Assembly: GCA_020026375.1 (NCBI GenBank)
Contig: JAHHQN010000003.1
Coordinates: forward strand, 62,001-126,000
DNA length: 64,000 nucleotides
From: Alistipes sp.
Lineage (GTDB): Bacteria; Bacteroidota; Bacteroidia; Bacteroidales; Rikenellaceae
Direction: 5' to 3'
Every line of letters starts with the position of its first letter. Positions within the stretch are counted from its first letter, which is position 1. Shown here in pieces: positions 1 to 8,484 of the stretch. The notes under the pieces were generated by a model. The model was not told the origin of the DNA, searched no databases, and saw only the letters and a program-made list of their open reading frames with translations. A program made the translations under genes and the position numbers.

Positions 1-1
1 A

Positions 2-13
2 TATTTTTTTCAT
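2..13 (-). CDS. Start of next gene, cut by left edge (probably exbD-like)
   Basis: Only an ATG followed by three codons (M-K-K-I) is visible before the window ends, 27 nt downstream of the exbB stop on the same strand. Bacteroidota exbB genes are usually followed by exbD (TonB energy-transducing partner), so an ExbD/TolR-type protein is the likely identity. This rests on position alone; nothing in the visible residues proves it. Confidence 0.3.
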
Positions 14-40
14 GATTGCTCAGATTCTTAATGTGTTGGA

Positions 41-772
41 TTATTTCTTGTTGTAAGCTGTCAGGATATCCATCAGGGTGATAGAAGCATCCTCCATATT
101 GTTTACCAGAGAGTCGATCTTCGAAACAATATAGTTATAGAACAACTGAAGAATAACCGCAGCGATAAGACCCATGAGGGTAGTCAACAGAGCGACCTTG
201 ATACCACCTGCAACCAGAGTAGGGCTGATATCACCTGCAGCCTGGATAGAGTCGAATGCACCGATCATACCAACAACGGTACCCATGAAACCCAACATAG
301 GGCTCAATGCGATGAACAGACCAATCCACGAAAGACCCGACTCCATCTGACCGGTCTGAACCGAACCGTAAGATACAACTGCCTTCTCAACAGCGTCGAG
401 ACCCTGGTTGTAACGGTCGAGACCCTGGTAGTAGATCGAAGCGATAGGACCGCGAGTGTTGCGGCAAACCTCCTTTGCAGCCTCGATACCGCCGTTCTGA
501 AGAGCCTCTTCAACAGCCTTCTCCAACTTCTTTGCGTTGACAGTCGAGAGCGACAGGTAGAGGATACGCTCGATGGCTACAGCCAGACCGAGTACCAAGC
601 AGAGGAGGACGGGAAGCATCCAGCCCCAACCACCCTCGAGGAACTTCTGCATCAAAATGTGGTGCATGCTATCGCCGGCGAGAGCGGTCTCTGCTGTGGC
701 AGCAGCCTCCTGCGCGAACGCACTAGCGGTACCCATGAGGGCAACCGACAGAATCATAAAACTTTTTTTCAT
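41..772 (-). CDS. exbB: MotA/TolQ/ExbB proton channel family protein
   Basis: 243 aa inner-membrane proton channel subunit expected to work with ExbD and TonB to power outer-membrane uptake. The N-terminus looks like a signal or extra membrane segment (about residues 3-20). A membrane helix follows at about 50-70, then a long cytoplasmic stretch, and two C-terminal helices at about 150-172 and 185-212 with the family's G-x-x-G-T-V-x-G-M core (LGFMGTVVGM). The arrangement of one helix, a cytoplasmic domain and two helices is typical. The ATG at 772 is the only start in front of the signal-like segment. The next gene begins 27 nt downstream at the window edge, consistent with exbB-exbD. TolQ is the main alternative, but Bacteroidota paralogues are normally called ExbB. 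Confidence 0.88.
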   Translation of the reverse strand: MKKSFMILSVALMGTASAFAQEAAATAETALAGDSMHHILMQKFLEGGWGWMLPVLLCLVLGLAVAIERILYLSLSTVNAKKLEKAVEEALQNGGIEAAKEVCRNTRGPIASIYYQGLDRYNQGLDAVEKAVVSYGSVQTGQMESGLSWIGLFIALSPMLGFMGTVVGMIGAFDSIQAAGDISPTLVAGGIKVALLTTLMGLIAAVILQLFYNYIVSKIDSLVNNMEDASITLMDILTAYNKK

Positions 773-1114
773 AGTTGTGATAGATAAATTAAATTTTGAT
801 TAGTTGATTTTATATTAATTTTGGTTTCTTCTCTATCGTTTTGCGGATTTCGGGCAGGGATAATTTTTTTTCAAGTTTTTGCTGCCTTTCCTCCAAAAGT
901 GTTATTTTTTCGCTCTTTTATTCCTCTCCTGCTTCTTATGTCTGGCCACTTCACGGCGACGTTATGCCCCTGATATTTTGCTATCGGCATGCGTAACTGT
1001 CTGTGATGCAGCATGATAAGCTATCTCCGTGCGGTTTGCGGCCACTTGGGCCGTTTGCTCACGTGTAGCTTTGCAGTGCGAAATATAGAAAAAAATTTTC
1101 GTTCTTGCAATCTC
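773..1114. other. Intergenic region upstream of exbB
   Basis: 342 nt between the asparaginase stop and the exbB start. It holds no convincing ORF or RNA. It is T-rich on the plus strand near exbB. A weak -7-like element (TATATTTC on the minus strand near 1088-1095, one base off TAnnTTTG) could start a long exbB leader, but no good -33 box is present. No terminator hairpin was seen behind the asparaginase gene. Confidence 0.4.
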
Positions 1115-2155
1115 TTACACAGTAAATTCACCTCTAAGGGGTTGGCGGAGCAGTTCGAGCGTCTCCTCTTTGGAGCGGTTGAGTCCCAGTACATACATGA
1201 GTTTCGACACGGCGGCCTCGGTGGTCATGTCGTAGCCGCACACCACGCCGGCCTGTTTGAGCCGCAGACCCGTGTCGTAGAGGTCCATCTCCACCGAGCC
1301 GCCGCCGCACTGCGTGATGTTGAGAACGATGACACCGCGCTCCACGGCACGGGTGATGATGCGGATAAACCACTCGCAGGTGGGGGCGTTGCCCGCACCG
1401 AAGGTCTCCAGCACCACGGCCTTGAGGTGGGGTATGGAGAACACCGCCTCGAGAATCTGGCGGCTCATGCCCGGGAATATCTTGACAATCTCCACCCCCT
1501 CGGCCAAATGAGTGGCGATGTGCAGCTCCGTGTTGTCGTAGGAGTCGGGGTGGTTGATGATGCTCTTGTGGTAGGCGATGTTGACACCCACGCTGGCCAG
1601 CGGCGGATAGTTGTCCGACACGAAGGCGTTGAGCGCCTCGGCGCTGCGCTTGGTGGTGCGGTTGGCGCGGAACAGTCGGTTCTGGAAGTAGAGCGACACC
1701 TCGGGAACGGTGGGGTGTCCCTCGGAGCGCGAGCCGGCAATCTCGATGGAGGTAATCAGGTTCTCGCGGCCGTCGGTGCGCAGCACGCCGATGGGAATCT
1801 GGCTGCCGGTGAAGACCACGGGTTTGGCCAGGTCTTCGAGCATGAAGCTCAGTGCCGAGGCGGTGTACGACATGGTGTCGGTGCCGTGGAGTACCACGAA
1901 ACCGTCATAACGCGAGTAGTTGTCGCGTATGATTTCGGCCAGACGCACCCAGTTTTCGGGGGCGACGTTCGACGAGTCGATGATGGGCGAGAGGGTGATG
2001 ACCTCGATGTCGACATTGAGTCGTTTGAGCGAGGGGAACTCTTCGTAGATTCCGCTGAAATCGAAGGGAATCAGCGCACCGGTATGCTCGTCGTTCTTCA
2101 TGCCGATGGTTCCGCCGGTGTAGATGATTAAAATCGAGGATTTGGATTGGCTCAT
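1115..2155 (-). CDS. ansA: Type I (cytoplasmic) L-asparaginase
   Basis: 346 aa, hydrolyses L-asparagine to aspartate and ammonia. Both family signatures are present: TGGTIGM near residue 12 with the nucleophile threonine, and HGTDTM near residue 90 with the Thr-Asp pair. There is no signal peptide, so it is the cytoplasmic type. The ATG at 2155 (M-S-Q-S-K) was chosen because the TGGTIG strand follows after about ten residues, as in homologues; an ATG at 2170 would add five residues. A longer open frame runs back through tatD but is only a read-through of another gene's frame. It is the last gene of a dprA-tatD-ansA run, with a 26-nt gap to tatD. Confidence 0.93.
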   Translation of the reverse strand: MSQSKSSILIIYTGGTIGMKNDEHTGALIPFDFSGIYEEFPSLKRLNVDIEVITLSPIIDSSNVAPENWVRLAEIIRDNYSRYDGFVVLHGTDTMSYTASALSFMLEDLAKPVVFTGSQIPIGVLRTDGRENLITSIEIAGSRSEGHPTVPEVSLYFQNRLFRANRTTKRSAEALNAFVSDNYPPLASVGVNIAYHKSIINHPDSYDNTELHIATHLAEGVEIVKIFPGMSRQILEAVFSIPHLKAVVLETFGAGNAPTCEWFIRIITRAVERGVIVLNITQCGGGSVEMDLYDTGLRLKQAGVVCGYDMTTEAAVSKLMYVLGLNRSKEETLELLRQPLRGEFTV

Positions 2156-2181
2156 ATTTTTTACGGTCATTTTTTTGTATG

Positions 2182-2973
2182 CTATAAATCGAACATGCGT
2201 GCGGCATTGAGCGAGGTGCGGTGTGCCACCTCCTCTTCGTCGACGCCCTTCAGCTCGGCAATCTTGCGGCAGACGTGTACCACATAGGCCGACTCGTTGC
2301 GTTGTCCGCGGTAGGGAACGGGGGTCAGGTAGGGACAGTCGGTCTCCAGCACCATGTCGTCGAGCGACATCTCGCGCACGACGTCGGCCACGCTGCTTTT
2401 CTTGAAGGTCACCACGCCGCCGATGCCGAACAGGAAGTCGCCTGACGCCTTCAGTTCGCGGTAGCGTTCCACCGTGTCGGAGAAGGCGTGGAACACACCC
2501 CTGAGTCCCCGGCCGCGGTATTGGCCGATAATTTCGGCGGTGCGCTCCCACGCCTCGCGCGTATGTATGGCCACGGGAAGCCGGTGGCGCAGCGAGAGGT
2601 CGAGCTGTCGGCGGAAGGCCTCCTCCTGCTCCTTCATGAAGTCGCGGCTCCAGTAGAAGTCGAGTCCTATCTCGCCCACGGCACAGAAGTCGCCGATGCC
2701 GTCGGGCGGGGTCTCCAGATAACGCTCCACCGCGTCCAGCTCGCCGCGCCAGTCGGGCAGTTCGTTCACCGAGGTGGGGTGGAGACCCATCATCGGGCGG
2801 CAGAGGTCGCCGTAGCGGCGGCACATGTCAATCAGGCGCGCGTGCGACAGCGAGTCGATGGCCGGCAGCAGCAGGTGGGTGATGCCGGCCTCGCGGGCGC
2901 GTTCCACGGCGAGGTCGCGGTCCTCGTCGAACTCCTCGCAGTAGAGGTGTGAATGGGTATCAATGAGTGTCAT
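2182..2973 (-). CDS. tatD: TatD family metal-dependent hydrolase (DNase)
   Basis: 263 aa metal-dependent TIM-barrel hydrolase with DNase activity in characterised relatives. Visible metal ligands: the N-terminal DTHSHL motif (residues 4-9), GEIGLDFYW near residue 100, a histidine in AIHTREA, HAFS, and ETDCPYLTP near residue 214. Length matches the family (about 260). Its ATG overlaps the dprA stop by 4 nt (ATGA), so translation is probably coupled. The linked DprA acts on single-stranded DNA, and TatD may also act on DNA; a shared role is inference. Confidence 0.93.
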   Translation of the reverse strand: MTLIDTHSHLYCEEFDEDRDLAVERAREAGITHLLLPAIDSLSHARLIDMCRRYGDLCRPMMGLHPTSVNELPDWRGELDAVERYLETPPDGIGDFCAVGEIGLDFYWSRDFMKEQEEAFRRQLDLSLRHRLPVAIHTREAWERTAEIIGQYRGRGLRGVFHAFSDTVERYRELKASGDFLFGIGGVVTFKKSSVADVVREMSLDDMVLETDCPYLTPVPYRGQRNESAYVVHVCRKIAELKGVDEEEVAHRTSLNAARMFDL

Positions 2974-4073
2974 AATGTCTTGATGTAGCGGTTGCCCGGC
3001 AGCTGGCGTACAGCTCCCGAGAGTTCCAGTCCGAGCAGCAACGCGGCCAGTTCGCCGGCATCGTGGCCGCTCTCCATGCGCAGGCTCTCGACTGACAGGG
3101 GGTCGGAACCGCGGAACAAAGATAATATTTTGCGCTCTTCGGCGGTGAGTGTCTGCTCCACTTTCTGCCGCTGGGGGCGGCTCATTTCGGTGTTGCAGTA
3201 CCAGTTCATCTCCTCCATGATTTCCTCGGCCGAGGTGACCAGCACCGCCTTCTGGTTGCGTATCAGGTGGTTGGTGCCTTGCGACGATTTGTCGGTGGCG
3301 CGTCCGGGCAGGGCCATCACCGTGCGGAAGTAGCCGTTGGCGAAGTTGGCCGTGATGAGCGAGCCGCCCGAAGCCCCCGACTCCACGACCAGCGTGCCGC
3401 CGCTCAAGGCGGCGATGATGCGGTTGCGGGCGGTGTAGGCCGTGCCGTTCTGACGGCTCTGGGAGTGAAGCTCGGAGACCAGTGCGCCGCCCGAGTCGAG
3501 AATGTCGCGTGCCACGGCCGTGTGTTGTGCCGGCAGTATGTCGGGCAGCGGACAGGGCAGCACGGCCACGGTGGTGACGCCGGCGGCCAGTGCCGCGCGG
3601 TGGGCGGCGATGTCGATGCCGAAGGCCAGGCCGCTGACGATGCAGAGGTCCGACATGCGTTCGGAGAGCTGCTCGGTCAGACGGTTGCACATCGTCTGTC
3701 CGTAGGGGGTGGCCTCACGGGTGCCGACCACCGACAGGGTGCGCAGAGCCAATGCCCCGACATTGCCCTCTACATATATTAAATGGGGGTAATCGGGGAT
3801 TTCGCGCAGCAGGGGAGGATACTCCTCGTCGGTGGAGGCGATGGGGCGTATGTTGTGGCGGCGGCAGTGTCGCAACTCCTTTTCGGCCGACGGGAAACCC
3901 TTTCGGGCAAGAATCTGACGAATCAGGTCGTCGCGCAGTTCGGCCTGTGTGCGGAGGTCGTCCTCCGAAGCGGAGAAGACGGCTTCGGCGCTTCCGAAGG
4001 TTTCCAACAGATGAATGGCTCCCTTGATTCCTATACCGGGAGTCATTTGCAGGGCGATATCCTCAAGAGTCAT
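2970..4073 (-). CDS. dprA: DNA-processing protein DprA
   Basis: 367 aa single-stranded-DNA-binding protein that loads RecA during uptake of foreign DNA. A helix-hairpin-helix-like N-terminus (MTPGIGIKGAIHLL) precedes the Rossmann core, with VVGTREATPYG near residue 115, SGLAFGIDIAAH near 145 (the RecA/ssDNA-binding pocket SGxAxGID), and a C-terminal winged-helix segment over the last 60 residues. First gene of the dprA-tatD-ansA operon. ComF and ComM-like (YifB) genes in the same window are also associated with DNA uptake, but natural competence is not shown by the sequence. Confidence 0.93.
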   Translation of the reverse strand: MTLEDIALQMTPGIGIKGAIHLLETFGSAEAVFSASEDDLRTQAELRDDLIRQILARKGFPSAEKELRHCRRHNIRPIASTDEEYPPLLREIPDYPHLIYVEGNVGALALRTLSVVGTREATPYGQTMCNRLTEQLSERMSDLCIVSGLAFGIDIAAHRAALAAGVTTVAVLPCPLPDILPAQHTAVARDILDSGGALVSELHSQSRQNGTAYTARNRIIAALSGGTLVVESGASGGSLITANFANGYFRTVMALPGRATDKSSQGTNHLIRNQKAVLVTSAEEIMEEMNWYCNTEMSRPQRQKVEQTLTAEERKILSLFRGSDPLSVESLRMESGHDAGELAALLLGLELSGAVRQLPGNRYIKTL

Positions 4074-4176
4074 GTCACAGCCGTCGATTAGGGGGTTCTT
4101 ATTGAGAGTAAAGGTAGTAATTTTAGTGATGCGGCGGACAAAAAAACGATTATTTTACAAAACTTTGGCGAATAAT

Positions 4177-4207
4177 TTTGCAGGTTCGGAAAAAGTTTCT
4201 ATATTTG
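4177..4207 (+). promoter_or_regulatory. Bacteroidota-type promoter of tRNA-Cys
   Basis: TTTG at 4177-4180, a 19-nt spacer, and TATATTTG at 4200-4207 match the Bacteroidota sigma-ABfr consensus (TTTG, 19-21 nt, TAnnTTTG). The predicted start at about 4212-4214 lies 35 nt before the tRNA. Confidence 0.75.
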
Positions 4208-4248
4208 CACTCCGAATGGCACAGCGAAATGTGCTGTTTGACAGAAAT

Positions 4249-4319
4249 GGTCTGATGGCCGAGTGGCTAGGCAAAGGTCTGCAAAACCTTGTACAGCGGT
4301 TCGAATCCGCTTCAGACCT
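4249..4319 (+). tRNA. tRNA-Cys (GCA)
   Basis: 71-nt cloverleaf. The acceptor GGTCTGA pairs with TCAGACC in seven pairs. The anticodon arm AAGGT-CTGCAAA-ACCTT carries the GCA anticodon. The T arm AGCGG-TTCGAAT-CCGCT is perfect. The discriminator base is T73, as required for cysteine tRNAs. CCA is not encoded. It has its own promoter and terminator, and an accessory gene block starts just beyond it. Confidence 0.97.
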
Positions 4320-4322
4320 CAC

Positions 4323-4360
4323 AAAAACCGCGTCAGGATTTATTCCGACGCGGTTTTTTT
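4323..4360 (+). terminator. Rho-independent terminator of tRNA-Cys
   Basis: AAACCGCGTC pairs with GACGCGGTTT and is followed by a run of seven T. Confidence 0.9.
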
Positions 4361-4493
4361 GTTGTGTCTGTACGAGCTTTGTCCGGCCAGGCGACATGAC
4401 AGAAAAGAAGGTGGTGTTTCATTGAGTGTGTCTGAAACACATCTGTTCCGAATTCTTGATTTCTGTCTTTCGTCGCCGTGGCATGGATACAGA

Positions 4494-6326
4494 CTATTTC
4501 TTTACTGCGATATACCGTTGGTTGGGATTGGTTGGTTCGGGGTATGCCCTTTCCAACATCTTTTCGGCCACCATTTGAGGTATGATATGGTTTTTAAGAT
4601 ATGCTTTATTCCGGTTCACCTTTTGGGCAATCTCTCCAATAGTATGATATTCACAACAGAAATCAATTATTTCTGTCCTTAATTCAATAGTGCGGCTATT
4701 GGGTTTATGGGGCTTGTTCGGACTAGCAACATTACTAGCAACATTTTCTGAAATATTGTCAGCAGGATTTTTGATTTTATACTTCTTGAAGGATTCGTTA
4801 ATCGTGTAGCGAGTCCATCGTCCGTTGCCTGTTGATACTAAATATCCATCTTCGCACAACTCTTTAAGCAGTTTGGTGATATCTGCGCTATGGATGTTTA
4901 AAACCTGTTGTAATCTGTTGTTGGAGATTACTTTTTCACTGCAACAAGTAGCAAGCGTCAGAAATTTGTTGTGACCGATTCTTTCAATCGTATTTCCAAA
5001 CAATGATTTTAGATAATCTGTTACTTCTGGAGACAACAGACTTACAAGGGGAAGAGTTAGAATTACCTTGTTGATTCCGGTATCGACCTCAAGTTTAGGC
5101 TTCAGATAATTGGCGTATTCCCATCCCTGCATGATTTTGTCCACACCACTTCCGGCTTTTTCGGCATCACCTATCAGCATGAACATTCTTTGGATGTTAC
5201 TGTTTCGACACAAACGATCTCCTCCCTTGTAATATTGGGAGATGGGAATTAGCAAAGAACCCGGATTCTTGAAGATATAACAGTCTTTATGTAATTCTAT
5301 GGTAATGTTGGAATTAACCGAATAATCACAATGTACCAATGTGTTGACAAATGCCTCACGCAGTGCAATATGTGTCGGCGTGTCATCTTCTCTGCTTCCG
5401 CCTTTGAGTACAAATGGCTTGGGCAGAACAGATGTCAGTTTGGGATAGACATGATGATAAAACTGAAATAAATTGGCTTCCCATGCTCCGTCCGGATAGA
5501 CTCTGTCGGTCCATCGGTCGTTGGAATCGGAACTTTTATACTCTCTGTAATCCGGGAAATAGTGTTCGCAACAATAAGGGTCAATGATACTGTCGTATTT
5601 GCCGAACATCAACATGCCGGCCAAAGTCAATCCTTCCGTTTTGCTGCGTCGGTCGATTCTGTATCCGCCTAATTTTTGCAGGAGATTTTTGTCATCGAGC
5701 AATAGCCACGGATGTGTCGGATTTTTTGTGACGAACAATCGCCTGTATTGTTCCAAAGAGGATTTGTCAATGTCATTCTCGATTGAAAATTCAGGCAGAA
5801 TTTTCGAATCTCTCGATATCTTGCGGATATCGGCATCGGCAAACATACGGTATATCTCATCTTTTGAGCATTTGTAATCGCCTTCGTAGTTCCGCTTGTA
5901 GGTGTTTTCATGATTTCCTCTGATGAACACAGGAATCTTATCCAACGGAGCCTTGGGGATACTGAATACCAAAATATAGTTACCGTTGTAGTCACCCTCC
6001 TGCACATCGTTGTCATTGAGAATGTTGGCACTCGAATGTGTCGGATTGTTGATGTTGTCCCAAAATTCCTTTTTGTATTTCAGCACTTGTGCTTTGGTCA
6101 GACCATCGGGGTAGAATTTATGATCTTTTTCCTTGACACCCAAAATGATGGTTCCTCCCTGGGTATTGGCAAAAGCCGAATAGGTCTCCCATAAACTGCC
6201 CGGAAAACCACCCTTGGCCGATTTGAATTCGACTTCTGTGGATTCGTTGTTTTGTATGAGAGAATCTATTTTTTCAACAAACTCAAGGTTGTCGAACAAT
6301 GTCATTTCTTTTGCCTGCTCTTGCAT
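4494..6326 (-). CDS. AlbA_2/Schlafen-type putative ATP-binding DNA-binding protein
   Basis: 610 aa. The N-terminal AlbA_2 (divergent AAA_4/Schlafen) domain spans about residues 25-150, with ESTEVEFKSAKG and the ETYSAFANTQGGTIILGV block. A RecG-like HATPase_c_4 region lies at about 325-425 (ALREAFVNTLVHCDY, then KAGSGVDKI). The C-terminus reads as one or two winged helix-turn-helix segments. Such proteins are seen as putative regulators and in defence islands; function is unproven. The reading frame is visibly richer in A/T (AAA, AAT, ATT codons) than flanking core genes, and it is the first gene beyond tRNA-Cys, so it may have been acquired. A -7 box (TAACTTTG on the minus strand, 6343-6350) suggests its own promoter. 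An alternative start lies seven codons in, at 6305. Confidence 0.82.
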   Translation of the reverse strand: MQEQAKEMTLFDNLEFVEKIDSLIQNNESTEVEFKSAKGGFPGSLWETYSAFANTQGGTIILGVKEKDHKFYPDGLTKAQVLKYKKEFWDNINNPTHSSANILNDNDVQEGDYNGNYILVFSIPKAPLDKIPVFIRGNHENTYKRNYEGDYKCSKDEIYRMFADADIRKISRDSKILPEFSIENDIDKSSLEQYRRLFVTKNPTHPWLLLDDKNLLQKLGGYRIDRRSKTEGLTLAGMLMFGKYDSIIDPYCCEHYFPDYREYKSSDSNDRWTDRVYPDGAWEANLFQFYHHVYPKLTSVLPKPFVLKGGSREDDTPTHIALREAFVNTLVHCDYSVNSNITIELHKDCYIFKNPGSLLIPISQYYKGGDRLCRNSNIQRMFMLIGDAEKAGSGVDKIMQGWEYANYLKPKLEVDTGINKVILTLPLVSLLSPEVTDYLKSLFGNTIERIGHNKFLTLATCCSEKVISNNRLQQVLNIHSADITKLLKELCEDGYLVSTGNGRWTRYTINESFKKYKIKNPADNISENVASNVASPNKPHKPNSRTIELRTEIIDFCCEYHTIGEIAQKVNRNKAYLKNHIIPQMVAEKMLERAYPEPTNPNQRYIAVKK

Positions 6327-6428
6327 GATATCCGATTTTTAGCAAAGTTAAATAAAATAGTGATATTCATTATGGGAGAATGGCAGTTTTTCAAATGCAA
6401 TTTATTCCGGCAATGTCTCGGTGGCGAA

Positions 6429-7513
6429 CTAACGGAGCAGCTCCGTCAGTTGTCGGGCCTTGTCGGCGAGTTCATTGCGTCGCAGCAATCCGTGGACCCA
6501 CTCTTCGGGCAGTGAGTCGTAACCCAGGCGTGAGCCGAGCAAGGCTCCGGTCACGGCGCAGTTCGTGTCCGTATCCCCGCCGGCCGCAATGAGTGTCTGT
6601 ATCGCCGACCGGAAATCCGTCCCGAAATTGTAGGCCCATAATCCGGCGGCCAGCGTGCGCAGGGTGTAGCCTCGCGTATCGGGGTCGTCGAGACGAAGAC
6701 GCCCGATTTCAGGTTGATACCCCAGCCGTACGAACTCCCCGATGTGGGGGCATACCGCGCACCGAGGGCGAGGAGGTCCGATTCGCAGACCGGCAGCCCG
6801 AGCAGCCCGCAGCGAATGATGTGGGCGACGATGATGCACGAGCCGATGCAGCGCGGGTCGAAATGGGTCAGGCGACAGATTTTTTCCGTGTTGGCGAAGA
6901 CGGCCGCTTCGTCCCGATAATCCCAGATGCCGGTGATGCAGGTGCGCATCAAGGCTCCGTTCGGCGCGCTGTTGTAGCGACTGAATTTCCAGAAAAACTC
7001 CGCCGCATCATACGGTCGTTGGGCATATTGCGGCATGCGCAGAATGTTGTAGGTCTGTCGGCCGATACCGCGGCCGTCGTGTTGAAACCAACCGACGAAA
7101 CGCGCTGCAATGTCGTTAGGATTGACCGTGCGGTGTTGGAGCAGGCTGTCGAGGATACAGAGCATCTGACAGGTGTCGTCGGTCCACTCCCCCGGGGTCC
7201 AGCGTCTTCGGAAGTCGTCCTGAAGAATGTCGGCATAGCCGTTTACACCGTTCGGGTAGGTGGCGGCGACCCGACTGCACGACATGCCTTCGGCGGCCAG
7301 CCCCAGCGCATCGCCGATGGCCTGCCCGAAGAGAATGCCGTGAATGCGGTGGTGCAGCGAATTCATATCTTGAACGGGGGACAATGAGGGTAGAATGTCT
7401 TTGCAGCCGACATCTTCCGTCGGCAAGGCGTGGCTGAGGTCAGGGCGCGGTCCGCCCCATTTGTCCCCCTGCATCACGGTGAAATGACGGCTCGGTTTTT
7501 CGGTTTTCTCCAT
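6429..7513 (-). pseudogene. ADP-ribosylglycohydrolase family protein, frameshifted
   Basis: Two minus-strand frames together make one ADP-ribosylglycohydrolase (removes ADP-ribose from modified targets). The first frame (from the ATG at 7513) carries GQAIGDALG and EWTDDTCQM, the N-terminal magnesium-binding motifs. The second frame, ending at 6429, carries GGDTDTNCAVTGALLGSRLG, the C-terminal metal motif. The switch must fall at about 6690-6765, where several runs of G/C occur (6734-6740, 6745-6750). All metal ligands are intact, so this is either a recent inactivation, a sequencing error, or, less likely, a programmed shift. About 50 residues before MNSLHHRI (second possible start) are not part of the domain. 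It lies just behind the WYL regulator with a palindrome between them. Confidence 0.8.
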
Positions 7514-7545
7514 GGTCTTGCTTTTTTTCTGCAAAGTAAAACCGG

Positions 7546-7570
7546 AGGTATGAAATACTATTTCATACCT
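7546..7570. promoter_or_regulatory. Perfect 25-bp palindrome, probable operator
   Basis: AGGTATGAAATA, a central C, then TATTTCATACCT: 12-bp arms with no mismatch. It covers the last codons and stop of the WYL gene and ends 33 nt before the ADP-ribosylglycohydrolase ATG at 7513. It is AT-rich and has no adjacent T run, so an operator for a dimeric regulator is more likely than a terminator. Confidence 0.6.
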
Positions 7571-8484
7571 TGTGGATTTTCATATCGGAGGTGCATCGCC
7601 CGAACGATTCCTGCGATGCGCAGCCGCAAATCCGCGGGGGCGAGTACCTCTATCTGGTCGCCATGCAACAGCAGCTCCTGTATGAAATCGAAGGTGGGCG
7701 AGAGGTGATATTCGAAAATCGAATGGTCCGGCGTCTGTTCCACTTCCCGTTGCGAGGCATGGAGCGGCAGCGACCGCAGGTAGTGCGGCAGTTCGGCAAA
7801 GGCTTTCAGACGAACGGTCCGAGGCTGCGAATAGCCGTCAGTGGCAATGCCGTAATAACAGGCGAAATAGTCGGCCGGACGGAACGTTGCGGGATAAACG
7901 AATGTGTCGTCGGTACACTCCAGCTTGCGGATACGATCCAGTGCATAGATGCGCAGTTCTTTGGTCCCGGACTTGCGGACGAGCAGATACCAGCGCCGTT
8001 TGAACATTTTGACACACAGCGGATCGACGGTTGTCTCCGTGTCGGCGGCACTCCGATAACTGCGATAGAGCAGCCGCAGGCGTCTGTTTCCGCGCAAACC
8101 CTTCAATGCGGTCGGCAGAAATTGCGTGCCGCCGGGAATCTCCTCGAGCAGAATCCTGTCGGCCATGTCACGGTATCCGGCGAGGAGGTTGCCCGTTGCG
8201 AAGGAGTCCAGTATCCAGTGGTTCAGCATGTTGTCTTCGATGACCTCCCGATTGGCGATGTAGTAGGTGTTCCGTCCCCGTCCGCGATGACAGGCTATCT
8301 CGACGCCGAAATGCTTTTCGATGGCATTGCGGTGATTGTGGAACGTGCGCAGCGACAATGCGGAGCGGTCGTCGTTCAATGCCGACCGTTCCCAGCAGGC
8401 GGCGATGTCTTCGTATGACATCTCCCCTGAGGTGCGCAGGGTGTCGATGAGCCATAAATAGCGGCGAAGAAGCAGGTCGATCAT
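7558..8484 (-). CDS. WYL domain transcriptional regulator
   Basis: 308 aa. The N-terminal 90 residues form a helix-turn-helix-like region. A WYL domain follows at about residues 120-205, with LRLLYRSY and the signature RWYLLV, then a C-terminal WCX-like extension. WYL proteins sense nucleic acids or nucleotides and often control anti-phage systems or DNA-damage genes. Its ATG overlaps the stop of the upstream frameshifted gene by 4 nt (ATGA), so it belongs to the same operon as the nuclease. The perfect palindrome at 7546-7570 spans its stop codon and is a plausible binding site. Confidence 0.88.
   Translation of the reverse strand: MIDLLLRRYLWLIDTLRTSGEMSYEDIAACWERSALNDDRSALSLRTFHNHRNAIEKHFGVEIACHRGRGRNTYYIANREVIEDNMLNHWILDSFATGNLLAGYRDMADRILLEEIPGGTQFLPTALKGLRGNRRLRLLYRSYRSAADTETTVDPLCVKMFKRRWYLLVRKSGTKELRIYALDRIRKLECTDDTFVYPATFRPADYFACYYGIATDGYSQPRTVRLKAFAELPHYLRSLPLHASQREVEQTPDHSIFEYHLSPTFDFIQELLLHGDQIEVLAPADLRLRIAGIVRAMHLRYENPQGMK

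Noticed and set aside
1115..2824. A 569-codon open frame covering asparaginase and part of tatD
   Set aside because: The N-terminal 220 residues are arginine-rich out-of-frame reading of tatD; the true asparaginase starts at 2155.
2182..3690. A 502-codon open frame covering tatD and part of dprA
   Set aside because: Only the last 263 codons match TatD; the rest reads dprA in a wrong frame.
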